Below, piece by piece: positions 54,591 through 63,138 of a stretch of DNA of 64,000 bases. The stretch is from an uncultured Saprospiraceae bacterium (GTDB lineage Bacteria; Bacteroidota; Bacteroidia; Chitinophagales; Saprospiraceae). The translations under genes and the position numbers were made by a program. The stretch's first letter is position 1. Each line of letters opens with the position of its first letter. The stretch covers positions 367,002 to 431,001 of the forward strand of contig CALEYL010000072.1 in NCBI GenBank assembly GCA_937926205.1. The letters run 5' to 3'. Under the pieces are notes generated by a model. The model was not told where the DNA came from and did no database searches. It saw only the letters and a list, made by a program, of their open reading frames with translations.

Positions 54591-57500
54591 TTACCTTGTG
54601 TTTTTGATTTCTTCATAAAAAGCAAGATATTCTTTAGATATTGCCTTTCCCTTTGTTAGTTCCATGACCTCCTCTCGAAGCAATGCTACTTGCCTCTTGG
54701 CTTTTTTTGAAGGAAACCAGCCACTTAGTTGCTTTTTCAGGGATTCAACTTTTCGGTAAGCACACTCAATATATAAATCAACGGCCATGTCGCCAGAATT
54801 GAGTAAGTGCTTAGATAAATCATAGGCTTCAGATAAGTATTGGTCTTCAGGGGCAGAGATAATATTTCCGGCACGTTTACCGTAGCATATACCTAACAGC
54901 ATCTTTGCTTCTGCTAAATAATCATAATCACTTTCCTTTTCTTCTTGCTCTATTTTTTCAAATGACAAAACGAAGGATTCTGTATCCGTTAAGGCTCTTT
55001 CCGAACTACCTTCCAGTATATTTTTTCTTATATTATCAAGTAATTTTCTGGCATTATCAAGATTAAATTCTTTTTCGGTTGCTTTTTTGTGGGAGGTATG
55101 ACTTTCACCGATTGTTGAGATAGGATAAGATTGGCGATTGAATTGCCAATAAGTTAATAATGACCTTGCTCCTTCACAGATTTTTTTTGCAATGCCTAAA
55201 TAACTCTCGTATGGCTGGCTTATTTCTAACGCCTCTTGTGCGTAGGCTAATGATTTAACCTCATCTCTGATTGAAACTTTGTAAAAAATACTTAGGTTAA
55301 ATAATGTCATCGCCACATCAGGCAAGTAGGTCTGTGGGTTCTCCTGTGCCAATTGCCTTCTTATCTGCAAAGCCTCTTCGAACAAGGGCTGCGCTTGGCT
55401 AAACTCATTTCTGTCTGAATACAAAACCCCTAAACTGTTCAGCGTCATCGCCATATCAGGCAGGTAGGTTTGCGGGTTCTGCTGCGCCAATTGCCTGTAA
55501 ATCTGCAAGGCTTCTTTGTACAAGGGCTGCGCTTGGCTAAACTCCGTTCTTCGATAATACAAAACCGCCAAATTGTACAGCGTCTTCGCCACATTAGGCA
55601 GGTAGGTCTGCGGGTTTTGCTGCGCCAATTGCCTGTAAATATGAAAGGCTTCTTCGAACAAGGGCTGCGCTTGGCTAATCTCATTTCTGTCTGAATACAA
55701 ACTGGCCAAATTGTTTAATGTCATCGCCACATCAGGTAGGTAGGTCTGCGGGTTCTGCTGCGCCAATTGCCTTCTTATCTGCAAGGCTTCTTCGTGCAAA
55801 GGCTGCGCTTGGCTAAACTCATTTCTGTCTGAATACAAAAGCGCCAAATTGTTCAGCGTCATCGCCACCTCCGGCAGGTAGGTTTGCGGATTCTGCTGCG
55901 CCAATTGCCTGTAAATCTGCAAGGCTTCTTCGTACAAGGGCTGTGCTTGGCTATACTCATTTTGGGATTTATAAAAATTTGCCCAATTACCCATCGTACT
56001 CGCCACATCAGGCAGGTAGGTCTGCGGGTTTTGCTGCGCCAATTGCCTGTAAATCTGCAAGGCTTCTTCGTACAAGGGCTGCGCTTGGCGAAACTCCGTT
56101 CTTTGGTAATACAAAATCGCTAAAATGTTCAGCGTATGAGCCACATCAGGCAGGTAGGTCTGCGGGTTTTGCTGCGCCAATTGCCTATAAATCTGCAAGG
56201 CTTCTTTGTACAAGGGCTGCGCTTGGCTAAACTCATTTCTGTCTGAATACAAAAGCGCCAAATTGTTCAGCGTCATCGCCACCTCCGGCAGGTAGGTTTG
56301 CGGATTCTGCTGCGCCAATTGCCTGTAAATCTGCAAGGCTTCTTCGTACAAGGGTTGCGCTTGGCTAAACTCATTTTTTGCTCTATACAATTCACCCAAA
56401 TTGTTCAGCGAACCTGCTACATCGGGCAGGTAGGTCTGCGGGTTCTGCTGCGCCAATTGCCTTCTTATCTGCAATGCTTCTTCGTGCAAAGGCTGCGCTT
56501 GGCTAAACACATTTCGGGTTTTATACAAAAGCGCCAAATTGTTCAGCGAACCTGCTACATCGGGCAGGTAGGTCTGCGGGTTCTGCTGCGCCAATTGCCT
56601 TCTTATCTGCAATGCTTCTTCGTGCAAAGGCTGCGCTTGGCTAAACACATTTCGGGTTTTATACAAAAGCGCCAAATTGTTCAGCGAACCTGCTACATCG
56701 GGCAGGTAGGTCTGCGGGTTCTGCTGCGCCAATTGCCTGTAAATCTGCAAGGCTTCTTCGTACAAGGGCTGTGCTTGGCTAAGCTCATTTCTGTCTGAAT
56801 ACAAAAGCGCCAAATTGTTCAGCATAATCGCCACCTCCGGCAGGTAGGTCTGCGGGTTCTGCTCTGCCAATTGCCTTCTTATCTGCAAGGCTTCTTCGTA
56901 CAAGGGCTGTGCTTGGATATATTGTTTGTGTTTTTGTAGGAAGTAGGCGTAGTTAAAAATATAACCTGAATAAAAATGCTTACTTCGTGTGTAGGTCGCA
57001 GATTTTTTGCCGCTTTCTAAATAAAATAATGATTTTTGGAAGCGGTCTTCAGGGTTTTCAATGTCAAAATTTAAAATGCTAAGTTCGGCTTTTATTTTAA
57101 ATTCATTTGCGTTGTCTATAAGTTTGTCTCGTGTATTTTCTAATGCTATTCCATTTTCAATTAATGCCAAGATATGGTCTTGGTCACTTCTTAATTCATC
57201 AGGCTTCAGGTTATTGAATGCACTTTGTGTGTCGCCTAAAAAAAACAAATCAGCTACTTCTTGAATAAGTGGGCTGTATTTCATCCCGTTAAAACTGCGT
57301 GCCGTCAATAAAATATTGATACGAATTTGTTTTTCTTCCTGAACGTCCTTTTCCCGTTCTTCAATGAGCGGCTGTCTCCTCATATCATCATGGATAACGG
57401 CAAGTTTTTTTTCGATTTCTCGACGCTTGTTTTCCAATTCGGTATAAACGCTATACAGGCTAAAAAACTGCTTGATTTCAATGCTGACATCCTTGTCCGC

Positions 57501-57614
57501 CCTAATATCTTCAATAACAATATTAAGGCGGTCAGTACTTGTAATTGTATCCCACACTGCTTGCGAAATATTATGCTCTCGGGTAATCGTTATAGTTCTT
57601 TGCGACGGCATCAA
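54591..57614 (-). CDS. TPR protein with twelve near-identical 46-residue repeats
   Basis: A 1007-residue soluble protein. The N-terminal part (about 1-215) is helical and of unknown family (ITREHNISQAVWDTITSTDR). Then twelve tandem repeats of 46 residues (about 235-785), consensus QPLYEEALQIYRQLAQQNPQ followed by TYLPDVAMTLNNLALLY, of the kinesin-light-chain TPR kind. The C-terminal part (about 790-1007) is again helical. Repeats 2-4 are almost identical in DNA, which points to recent expansion. The start overlaps the upstream gene by 44 bases (41 if the second Met is used). It is third in a coupled operon with the genes at 57571 and 58073 and may be the variable recognition or scaffold component. 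Confidence 0.8.
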   Translation of the reverse strand: MMPSQRTITITREHNISQAVWDTITSTDRLNIVIEDIRADKDVSIEIKQFFSLYSVYTELENKRREIEKKLAVIHDDMRRQPLIEEREKDVQEEKQIRINILLTARSFNGMKYSPLIQEVADLFFLGDTQSAFNNLKPDELRSDQDHILALIENGIALENTRDKLIDNANEFKIKAELSILNFDIENPEDRFQKSLFYLESGKKSATYTRSKHFYSGYIFNYAYFLQKHKQYIQAQPLYEEALQIRRQLAEQNPQTYLPEVAIMLNNLALLYSDRNELSQAQPLYEEALQIYRQLAQQNPQTYLPDVAGSLNNLALLYKTRNVFSQAQPLHEEALQIRRQLAQQNPQTYLPDVAGSLNNLALLYKTRNVFSQAQPLHEEALQIRRQLAQQNPQTYLPDVAGSLNNLGELYRAKNEFSQAQPLYEEALQIYRQLAQQNPQTYLPEVAMTLNNLALLYSDRNEFSQAQPLYKEALQIYRQLAQQNPQTYLPDVAHTLNILAILYYQRTEFRQAQPLYEEALQIYRQLAQQNPQTYLPDVASTMGNWANFYKSQNEYSQAQPLYEEALQIYRQLAQQNPQTYLPEVAMTLNNLALLYSDRNEFSQAQPLHEEALQIRRQLAQQNPQTYLPDVAMTLNNLASLYSDRNEISQAQPLFEEAFHIYRQLAQQNPQTYLPNVAKTLYNLAVLYYRRTEFSQAQPLYKEALQIYRQLAQQNPQTYLPDMAMTLNSLGVLYSDRNEFSQAQPLFEEALQIRRQLAQENPQTYLPDVAMTLFNLSIFYKVSIRDEVKSLAYAQEALEISQPYESYLGIAKKICEGARSLLTYWQFNRQSYPISTIGESHTSHKKATEKEFNLDNARKLLDNIRKNILEGSSERALTDTESFVLSFEKIEQEEKESDYDYLAEAKMLLGICYGKRAGNIISAPEDQYLSEAYDLSKHLLNSGDMAVDLYIECAYRKVESLKKQLSGWFPSKKAKRQVALLREEVMELTKGKAISKEYLAFYEEIKNTR
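55270..56915. repeat. Twelve 138-bp tandem coding repeats
   Basis: Period 138 bp, counted from successive TGCGCTTGGCT positions (for example 55383 and 55521). Units around 56410-56690 are identical or nearly so. It lies inside the TPR gene in frame, so copy number can change without breaking the frame. Confidence 0.92.
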
Positions 57615-58071
57615 TTAAATATTTTTGAAGGGATTCAAGATATCCGGCATAAGCAATAAGGTTGAATTGGTCATTCAATAAATCTGCTTCATTCAAAATC
57701 TTATCTGCCTCTTTTATTAGCCCTTCTTCAAACAATCTAAGCGCCTGGGCTAAACGCTCTGTGCGAATTTCGAGTTTTGAGAATGTTTCCGCCAAAAGCA
57801 AGGTGCTGACAATAAAATCTTGTTCGACTTTCAGAATGTTCTCCAAGCGTTCGCCGAAAAAAAGTTTTTCATTTTCAGGTGCATTTCTCAAATCCTCTTC
57901 GGCACCGCGAACTTGTTCAGCAAGCGTTTGGTAGTCAGGCGATTTTTTCAAGTAATTCTTCACAGAAATATTGATGTCCTGCTTTGCCCAAACTTTTGAA
58001 ATTTCGAGATGGACATCTAATTCACCTGCCTTGACCAATTGGACGATGCTGATATTGGTATTTTGCTCCAT
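57571..58071 (-). CDS. Helical protein, second gene of the TPR operon
   Basis: A 166-residue soluble protein with mostly helices (SVKNYLKKSPDYQTLAEQVRG, ERLAQALRLFEEGLIKEADKIL) and a short N-terminal beta segment (MEQNTNISIVQLVKAGELDV). The N-terminal parts of this protein and of the TPR protein have the same style (NISQAVWDTI...), suggesting a shared interaction module. No family named. The ATG follows the stop of the upstream gene after one base, and its 3' end overlaps the TPR gene, so all three are co-translated. Confidence 0.65.
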   Translation of the reverse strand: MEQNTNISIVQLVKAGELDVHLEISKVWAKQDINISVKNYLKKSPDYQTLAEQVRGAEEDLRNAPENEKLFFGERLENILKVEQDFIVSTLLLAETFSKLEIRTERLAQALRLFEEGLIKEADKILNEADLLNDQFNLIAYAGYLESLQKYLIDAVAKNYNDYPRA

Positions 58072-58072
58072 G

Positions 58073-58513
58073 CTAACTTAGGTCAAGGTCTACATTAACA
58101 TTACCTTCATCGCTTTTTACATCTTCGATAGTTCCTTTACTATCTTTCATTTTGGCTTTTACTTCTACACCTTTTTTTCCAGCCAAGTTTTTAACTGTCA
58201 ATTTACTTCCTTTGCTTTTTATTTTTTCGTACATTTCTTGAAGTTGCTGTTCATCTGCTGGATTGTCTTCCAAATGAGAAGCAATTGCTGTTTCGACTTG
58301 CTGCTGCTTGATTGGACTATTAGGGTTTTTGATTAAGTCCTCAATGATTTTTTCGTATTGGTTTTCATCCCTCAAAAACAAAGGACGTATCCATTTCACC
58401 GTTCCAGCGGTAAAATCATTGAAAAAATCCTTTACGGATTTATTCTCTTTAAGCGTTTTCACTAAGTAGCCTGTTACAGTACCAATCATGGCTGTGGTCG
58501 TTATTGGTTCCAT
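58073..58513 (-). CDS. Small protein, first gene of the TPR operon
   Basis: A 146-residue protein. The N-terminus MEPITTTAMIGTVTGYLVKT followed by NKSVKDFFNDFTAGTVKWIRP is a pattern that I remember from small Bacteroidota proteins placed before conflict-system-like operons; the rest is charged and ends in an Asp/Val-rich tail (DEGNVNVDLDLS). No catalytic motif. Possibly an adaptor. It begins 26 bases from site S7, so the unit promoter must lie close to or inside the palindrome. Confidence 0.6.
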   Translation of the reverse strand: MEPITTTAMIGTVTGYLVKTLKENKSVKDFFNDFTAGTVKWIRPLFLRDENQYEKIIEDLIKNPNSPIKQQQVETAIASHLEDNPADEQQLQEMYEKIKSKGSKLTVKNLAGKKGVEVKAKMKDSKGTIEDVKSDEGNVNVDLDLS

Positions 58514-58538
58514 TTTTTATTTTGTTTATATTTCATCG

Positions 58539-58632
58539 AACTTAAGTATTCCCGCAATACCACCAAGTCGCGAATACCCGGCAGTAAACCCGTATGGTGT
58601 TTATGTGCGGGTATTCGCATACAAACGAAGTT
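58539..58632 (-). other. attC-like palindromic site S7
   Basis: On the minus strand AACTTCG, then GCGAATACCCG pairing exactly with CGGGTATTCGC, and an outer arm ending AATACTTAA-GTTCGATGAA. The unit-end half-site GTTCGATGAA is repeated in inverted form at S6, across the TPR operon. Nearly identical to S8. Confidence 0.65.
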
Positions 58633-58793
58633 AGTGTTTTTTCTCATATTTGATGGCGCCTTCCCAGCTTTTTCGGTATACAGAAAGGGTAATTGCTGCC
58701 CTGGCAGTTCGGGCATTCCTGCCAGTTAGGTTTTTGGTCAAGGATCCAGTTTATGAACACGCCCTTGTCTTTCAATCTTCCTGTAACCTGAAA

Positions 58794-58959
58794 TCACACC
58801 TTAATGACCACCTTCCCCCGGGCGTGTCCTGCTCCAAGGTAACGAATTGCTTCTGCCGTCTCACTCAGTGGGTAGCGTTTGTCAATGACGGGTTTGATTT
58901 TACCTGTTTCAATCAGGTTTGTGATGACAGCCAAGGTCTTTTTTGGCTTTATGTATGAG
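58794..58959 (-). pseudogene. 3' remnant of a zinc-type alcohol dehydrogenase/quinone reductase gene
   Basis: The minus strand reads about 55 codons, YIKPKKTLAVITNLIETGK, then IKPVIDKRYPLSETAEAIRY and GAGHARGKVVIKV-stop. This is the C-terminus of medium-chain dehydrogenases/quinone reductases (usually 310-340 residues). The frame is cut at its 5' side exactly where the ~380-bp element begins (58960). An identical remnant lies at 60484-60649. Confidence 0.75.
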
Positions 58960-59341
58960 GTAATTACCCAGTCGGTACCAAAAGTATAAAAAAAAAGAAA
59001 ATGGTCTAAATTAGCGCAAACAAAAAGAGGGTAATGGAGGGCAATCTTAAGTCAATGGATTGGAATAAGTCGTGGTTGATCCGCCGGCGCTAAATCCGTT
59101 GCAACCTGGTATTTACTAATTCAAACTTTCAAAAAACAGCGCATAAATGTCTTTGATGCATTGAAAAATATATTTGATGGAATTATCCCTCAAATACAAT
59201 TACCGTAATTGGAATAGCCTTCCATTTCGATTTCAATAAAATATTATCGCCGATTTTTTTCTACCTGCCTTGATAGGCTTTAGGTGGAATGAATTCTGAT
59301 CAGAGGGGCTCTGAATGGTAAGGAATGGACTGGGTAGTTAC
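58960..59341. mobile_element. ~380-bp repeat element, copy 2
   Basis: Ends GTAATTACCCAGTC and GACTGGGTAGTTAC form an imperfect inverted repeat. Uninterrupted, with one GGAATAGCC where copy 1 carries the 103-bp insert. No open frame. It ends 14 bases before the stop codon of the GNAT gene. Confidence 0.8.
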
Positions 59342-59355
59342 GTCATTTTTTCATT

Positions 59356-59832
59356 TTATAACTTCATTACAAAATAGCTACCTGCTATACCATTTGGTTG
59401 TATCTCTGGAATTATACAAAACCCTAATGACAACTTCACAGCATAGTTTGGTACCTTATCAAAGGTGCTGTAAGATGTCAATTGATAGCACTTATTTGAT
59501 CTCGCGTCTTCAATTACGTGCTTTTGCAGCAATTTACCAATACCCTTACTTCTTTCACCTGGTTCTACTGCGAACGCGATAATTTTTGCCTCTGTCAGCT
59601 TCTTAGTTTTGTATTGAATAATCTCTGCTTTCTGATCCTGACCAATTAATTGGATACAATAAGCTATACATCCTATTGTTTTACCGTATTGATCAGAGAA
59701 AGCAAAATACCTTTTCACTCCATGCTTAAAATAATCTCCTTCTACAATTTCTATTTGTTCAGGTGATATTCGCCTTAAAAAATCTGCAAATTCCTGATAT
59801 TGATCAAGTCTTAATTCTTTAATCATCTTCAA
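59356..59832 (-). CDS. GNAT-family N-acetyltransferase
   Basis: A 158-residue GCN5-related acyltransferase. The acetyl-CoA motif A is in IIAFAVEPGERSKGIGKLLQ (RSKGIG pyrophosphate loop), followed by the motif B helix VIEDARSNKCYQLTSYS and FDKVPNYAVKLSLGF. N-terminal strands read YFAFSDQYGKTIGCIAYCI. Acceptor unknown. Start at ATG 59832. It lies between two copies of the duplicated segment, so recombination between them would excise it as a circle. AT-rich. Confidence 0.85.
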   Translation of the reverse strand: MKMIKELRLDQYQEFADFLRRISPEQIEIVEGDYFKHGVKRYFAFSDQYGKTIGCIAYCIQLIGQDQKAEIIQYKTKKLTEAKIIAFAVEPGERSKGIGKLLQKHVIEDARSNKCYQLTSYSTFDKVPNYAVKLSLGFCIIPEIQPNGIAGSYFVMKL

Positions 59833-59885
59833 GTAACTTTTTGCTTCTAGCCTCGCAGAGACAGCACCTCGTTTAGCACCTTTTT

Positions 59886-60141
59886 GGCCCTCAAGGCCAC
59901 CAGTTGTCGCCCCGCGACGCCGTTTATTTCTTCGGCCGCATAGGCCGTGTACTTAATTGTGAGCCCTCAAGGCGAACACCACTTCAAGAACTGCTTAGTA
60001 ACAAACAAGTCACGTTTAGATAACTATCCTCGGCCCTCAGGCCGTGTACTCAGTTGTTACGCAGCAACACATTTTCAATTTGATTTTGCATCGGCCTCGC
60101 AGAGACATCAAAACGCATCAATAACCCCGGCCGATAGGCCG
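59886..60141. repeat. Cluster of short GC-rich hairpins
   Basis: CGGCCGCATAGGCCG (59933-59947), CGGCCCTCAGGCCG (60031-60044) and CGGCCGATAGGCCG (60128-60141), each followed by TGTACT or TATGTC, plus GGCCCTCAAGGCC (59886-59898). CCTCGCAGAGACA also occurs twice. The rest of 59833-60228 contains no gene I can support. Confidence 0.75.
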
Positions 60142-60228
60142 TATGTCTTTATGGAGCGCAGCGACGCCGCTTCAAATGACTTATACTAAATTCGCATCAG
60201 TGATACATGGTTTTAAGTCATGGTGCCT

Positions 60229-60322
60229 AACTTAAGTATTCCCGAAATACCAACAAGTCGCGAATACCCGGCAGTAAACCCGTATGGTGTTTATGTGCGG
60301 GTATTCGCATACAAACGAAGTT
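60229..60322 (-). other. attC-like palindromic site S8
   Basis: Copy of S7 with two differences in the arms (CCCGAAATACCAACAAG against CCCGCAATACCACCAAG), in the right copy of the duplication. The flank on its left side differs from that of S7, so the duplication border is at the AAC. Confidence 0.65.
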
Positions 60323-60483
60323 AGTGTTTTTTCTCATATTTGATGGCGCCTTCCCAGCTTTTTCGGTATACAGAAAGGGTAATTGCTGCCCTGGCAGTTC
60401 GGGCATTCCTGCCAGTTAGGTTTTTGGTCAAGGATCCAGTTTATGAACACGCCCTTGTCTTTCAATCTTCCTGTAACCTGAAA

Positions 60484-60649
60484 TCACACCTTAATGACCA
60501 CCTTCCCCCGGGCGTGTCCTGCTCCAAGGTAACGAATTGCTTCTGCCGTCTCACTCAGTGGGTAGCGTTTGTCAATGACGGGTTTGATTTTACCTGTTTC
60601 AATCAGGTTTGTGATGACAGCCAAGGTCTTTTTTGGCTTTATGTATGAG
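60484..60649 (-). pseudogene. Second copy of the dehydrogenase 3' remnant
   Basis: Identical in sequence to 58794-58959 and cut at the same point by the adjacent ~380-bp element. It arose by segment duplication, not by independent truncation. Confidence 0.75.
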
Positions 60650-61030
60650 GTAATTACCCAGTCGGTACCAAAAGTATAAAAAAAAAGAAAATGGTCTAAA
60701 TTAGCGCAAACAAAAAGAGGGTAATGGAGGGCAATCTTAAGTCAATGGATTGGAATAAGTCGTGGTTGATCCGCCGGCGCTAAATCCGTTGCAACCTGGT
60801 ATTTACTAATTCAAACTTTCAAAAAACAGCGCATAAATGTCTTTGATGCATTGAAAAGTATATTTGACGGAATTATTCCTCAAATACAATTATCGCAATT
60901 GGAATAGCCCTTCATTTCGAATTCAATAAAATATTATCGCCGATTTTTTTCACCCGCTTTTATAGGCTTTAGGTAGAATGAATCCAGCTCAGAGGGGTTC
61001 TGAATGGTAAGGAATGGACTGGGTGGTTAC
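60650..61030. mobile_element. ~380-bp repeat element, copy 3
   Basis: Same ends as copy 2 (GTAATTACCCAGTC, GACTGGGTGGTTAC). Interior differs at scattered positions after about 60855. It ends 13 bases before the stop codon of the gene at 61044. Confidence 0.8.
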
Positions 61031-61043
61031 GGAATCATTCATT

Positions 61044-62777
61044 TCAATTAATATTGAATTGTTTTAGATTATCTATATTCAAGGACTCAAGGATATAAGT
61101 ATTCCATTTTTTCATTCTTTTTAGATTTTTTCCTCGATCAGTTTCATCAATAAATAATTTTCTGTTTTTATCAAATTCTTTAAGGTGTTTCTGATATAAT
61201 TCTTTTATTAATTCTTCAGAAAGATTTTGTAATTGAGATAATTCTGTTTCTAATTCCCTTTTTTGAATCTCCATTAAATCAAAATACATATTCATAAAAG
61301 CTCGATCTGAGTCTGTCATATAAAAGTGGTAATAGCTTGACACAGGATCTAATATAGAACAAAGTTGATAAATTAGGGAGTCATGAACTCTGTTAATATC
61401 TAAATAAAGTTTTACACTTAAGTTATACCTATCTATTTCAAAAGCTTTGGTGCTTTTTGATTTCTCAATCACATTATCTGGTGCTTGTCTCATTTTGAAT
61501 CGATTCGCATTCCAGGAAATATAAGGAAACTGTAATTGGGAATTGACAGAATCTTTTTTACTCTCAGGATGCATTACACTGTTTTCAATCTTGTTTTCCA
61601 ATATGAATCTTTCAACTTCTTGAATTCGATCATAAAACCTAAATTCAGAAATTCGATTCCAGAATTCTGAATCATAAGGAGCTACAGTAATATTTCGATA
61701 GTCTTCATGAAAGTGTCTGGTAAACTCAAAATCAGGAAGCTTAAATTCATTCTTATAATCATATGCTTTTGTAAAAGCTTTTGTGGTGGCTTTTACTTCA
61801 TTTCCCCATTTATCCATGTAAGAAACATCGTAGTTGAAATTAATAGCGTTTACATATTGTTCACCATCAATAGTTTCATATGATTTTGTGATTTCCATAT
61901 CAACCTTCTGAATAGTAATAAATCCAATTGGAACAAATGGATGAATGGATGAATTTTTAGCATTCAGACTAATCTTAATCAACCTATTGTTTTTTTGATC
62001 GATCCAAACGGTACCTCTAAACAGATCAGTTCTATCGTTTTTAGGGATGAAATCTATCACATGAATTTTTAATTGGTTCTCATTGAAAATGTGATTAAGT
62101 TTTAGTGTGTAATCCCTTTTTAAATCCATTTTTTTAACAGATAACGGGCATTCTGGAAATAGTTTACTTCTCGAAAACAAATCATGCATTGAAAAAAGCC
62201 TAGACGATTCTGTTGATCTGAAGTACCTATTGTTAACTGGTTTTAATCCAATCCTTCCTTTTTTGATACTCAATTCATCAATACCTAAATTCGAATATTC
62301 ACCATTATAATAAGATTCTATAATCTCAATTGGTTCATTATAAAGAAGTGTTTCAAGGAAAAAATAAGTCTTAGATTTTTTGGATTTCGTCCTTTTATTC
62401 TTTTTTACTTTTGAGATAATATCATATAGGTAATCGGCATCTGCAATAACAACTATTTCATCCAATAAAGTTGAAAGAGGAGAAAGGTTTATCTCTTTTG
62501 GTATATCTTGCGAAATAATAAAAACTTTATCTTTATACCCTAAGTAAGATACCACAATAGTATCACCTATTCGGTTATTGGGTAGTTCAATATATCCATC
62601 TAAATTACTTGCGGTACCCGTGGATTGTTGTCTATTAAAAACAGTTGCGAAAGGCAAAACTTTATTCGTGTTTGTTTCAAATACACTTGCTTTTAAAGTA
62701 ACGTACTGATTGTTGACTTGCGCAAAACCGAGCGTTATTTGAAGTATTGTTAATATAGTAATAATCGTTCTTTTCAT
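61044..62777 (-). CDS. Exported protein with carboxypeptidase-like regulatory domain
   Basis: A 577-residue protein with a signal peptide (RTIITILTILQITLGFAQ), an N-terminal CarboxypepD_reg-like beta sandwich (about 25-110; ASVFETNTNKVLPFATVF, TASNLDGYIELP, VVSYLGYKDKVF), and a large beta-rich region (about 120-480) with RGTVWIDQKNNRLIKISLNA and a helical C-terminus. This layout is common among Bacteroidota envelope proteins of the DUF5686/TonB-plug-like style without the barrel. Function unknown. Start taken at the ATG at 62777, where the signal begins; the frame extends to 62849 only through site S9. AT-rich. Confidence 0.75.
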   Translation of the reverse strand: MKRTIITILTILQITLGFAQVNNQYVTLKASVFETNTNKVLPFATVFNRQQSTGTASNLDGYIELPNNRIGDTIVVSYLGYKDKVFIISQDIPKEINLSPLSTLLDEIVVIADADYLYDIISKVKKNKRTKSKKSKTYFFLETLLYNEPIEIIESYYNGEYSNLGIDELSIKKGRIGLKPVNNRYFRSTESSRLFSMHDLFSRSKLFPECPLSVKKMDLKRDYTLKLNHIFNENQLKIHVIDFIPKNDRTDLFRGTVWIDQKNNRLIKISLNAKNSSIHPFVPIGFITIQKVDMEITKSYETIDGEQYVNAINFNYDVSYMDKWGNEVKATTKAFTKAYDYKNEFKLPDFEFTRHFHEDYRNITVAPYDSEFWNRISEFRFYDRIQEVERFILENKIENSVMHPESKKDSVNSQLQFPYISWNANRFKMRQAPDNVIEKSKSTKAFEIDRYNLSVKLYLDINRVHDSLIYQLCSILDPVSSYYHFYMTDSDRAFMNMYFDLMEIQKRELETELSQLQNLSEELIKELYQKHLKEFDKNRKLFIDETDRGKNLKRMKKWNTYILESLNIDNLKQFNIN

Positions 62778-62793
62778 TTTTGCTTCTGTGTAT

Positions 62794-62853
62794 AACCGTT
62801 TGGCATATATTGCGTTGCTGGCTTTTGCCAGCAATGAAAAAATAGGCATTGTT
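62794..62853 (-). other. attC-like palindromic site S9
   Basis: On the minus strand AACAATGCC ... GCCAAACG-GTT, with the perfect hairpin TTGCTGGC-AAAA-GCCAGCAA in the middle. It separates the DUF6090 pair from the gene at 61044. Confidence 0.65.
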
Positions 62854-62883
62854 GGTGATTGGTTTTTGATTTATTTGTATATT

Positions 62884-63117
62884 TTAATGCCAAATTGCCA
62901 TTTCATTCTTATTGAATACAAATTCAGTGTGAATTTCTTTTGACGATAAGGCTTCTTTACTTCTTTCTATGCGTTTTTGGTTCCAATTGTTTACCGGTAT
63001 CGCTATCAAAATTCCAATGACCACCAGCAGGATTTCGCCGATGGCATAAACGAGGTACTTCTGTAAGCTGCCCGAATCGAGCAGGCGGCGGCGAATGGTA
63101 CGGAAGAATTTGAGCAT
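62884..63117 (-). CDS. Truncated DUF6090-like membrane protein
   Basis: A 77-residue protein nearly identical at its N-terminus to the neighbouring gene: MLKFFRTIRRRLLDSGSLQK, then the membrane helix YAIGEILLVVIGILIAIPVNNW. It stops after KNEMAIWH, where the full-length paralogue continues for another 165 residues. It ends 31 bases from site S9, so the 3' part was probably lost. It may be a pseudogene, or its helix may still be made. Confidence 0.6.
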   Translation of the reverse strand: MLKFFRTIRRRLLDSGSLQKYLVYAIGEILLVVIGILIAIPVNNWNQKRIERSKEALSSKEIHTEFVFNKNEMAIWH

Positions 63118-63138
63118 GGATGGAAGTGTTTTAGATGG

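Larger units (their letters stand above)
58539..59341. repeat. ~803-bp duplicated segment, left copy
   Basis: Repeated at 60229-61030 with an offset of 1690 bases. It holds a palindromic site, a dehydrogenase 3' remnant and a ~380-bp element. The left part is almost identical between copies; the right part (from about 59175) has diverged more. Confidence 0.93.
60229..61030. repeat. ~803-bp duplicated segment, right copy
   Basis: Copy of 58539-59341. Homology starts at AACTTAAGTATTCCCG, i.e. exactly at the AAC of the palindromic site, and ends with the ~380-bp element. Confidence 0.93.

Noticed and set aside
55270..56915. Regular repeats with constant period, at first sight like a CRISPR array
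   Set aside because: The period is 138 bp, a multiple of three, the units are coding throughout, and there are no unique spacers. They are TPR-coding repeats.
58650..58958. 102-codon plus-strand frame present identically in both duplicated blocks
   Set aside because: It is the antisense of the dehydrogenase remnant; its identity simply reflects the recent duplication.
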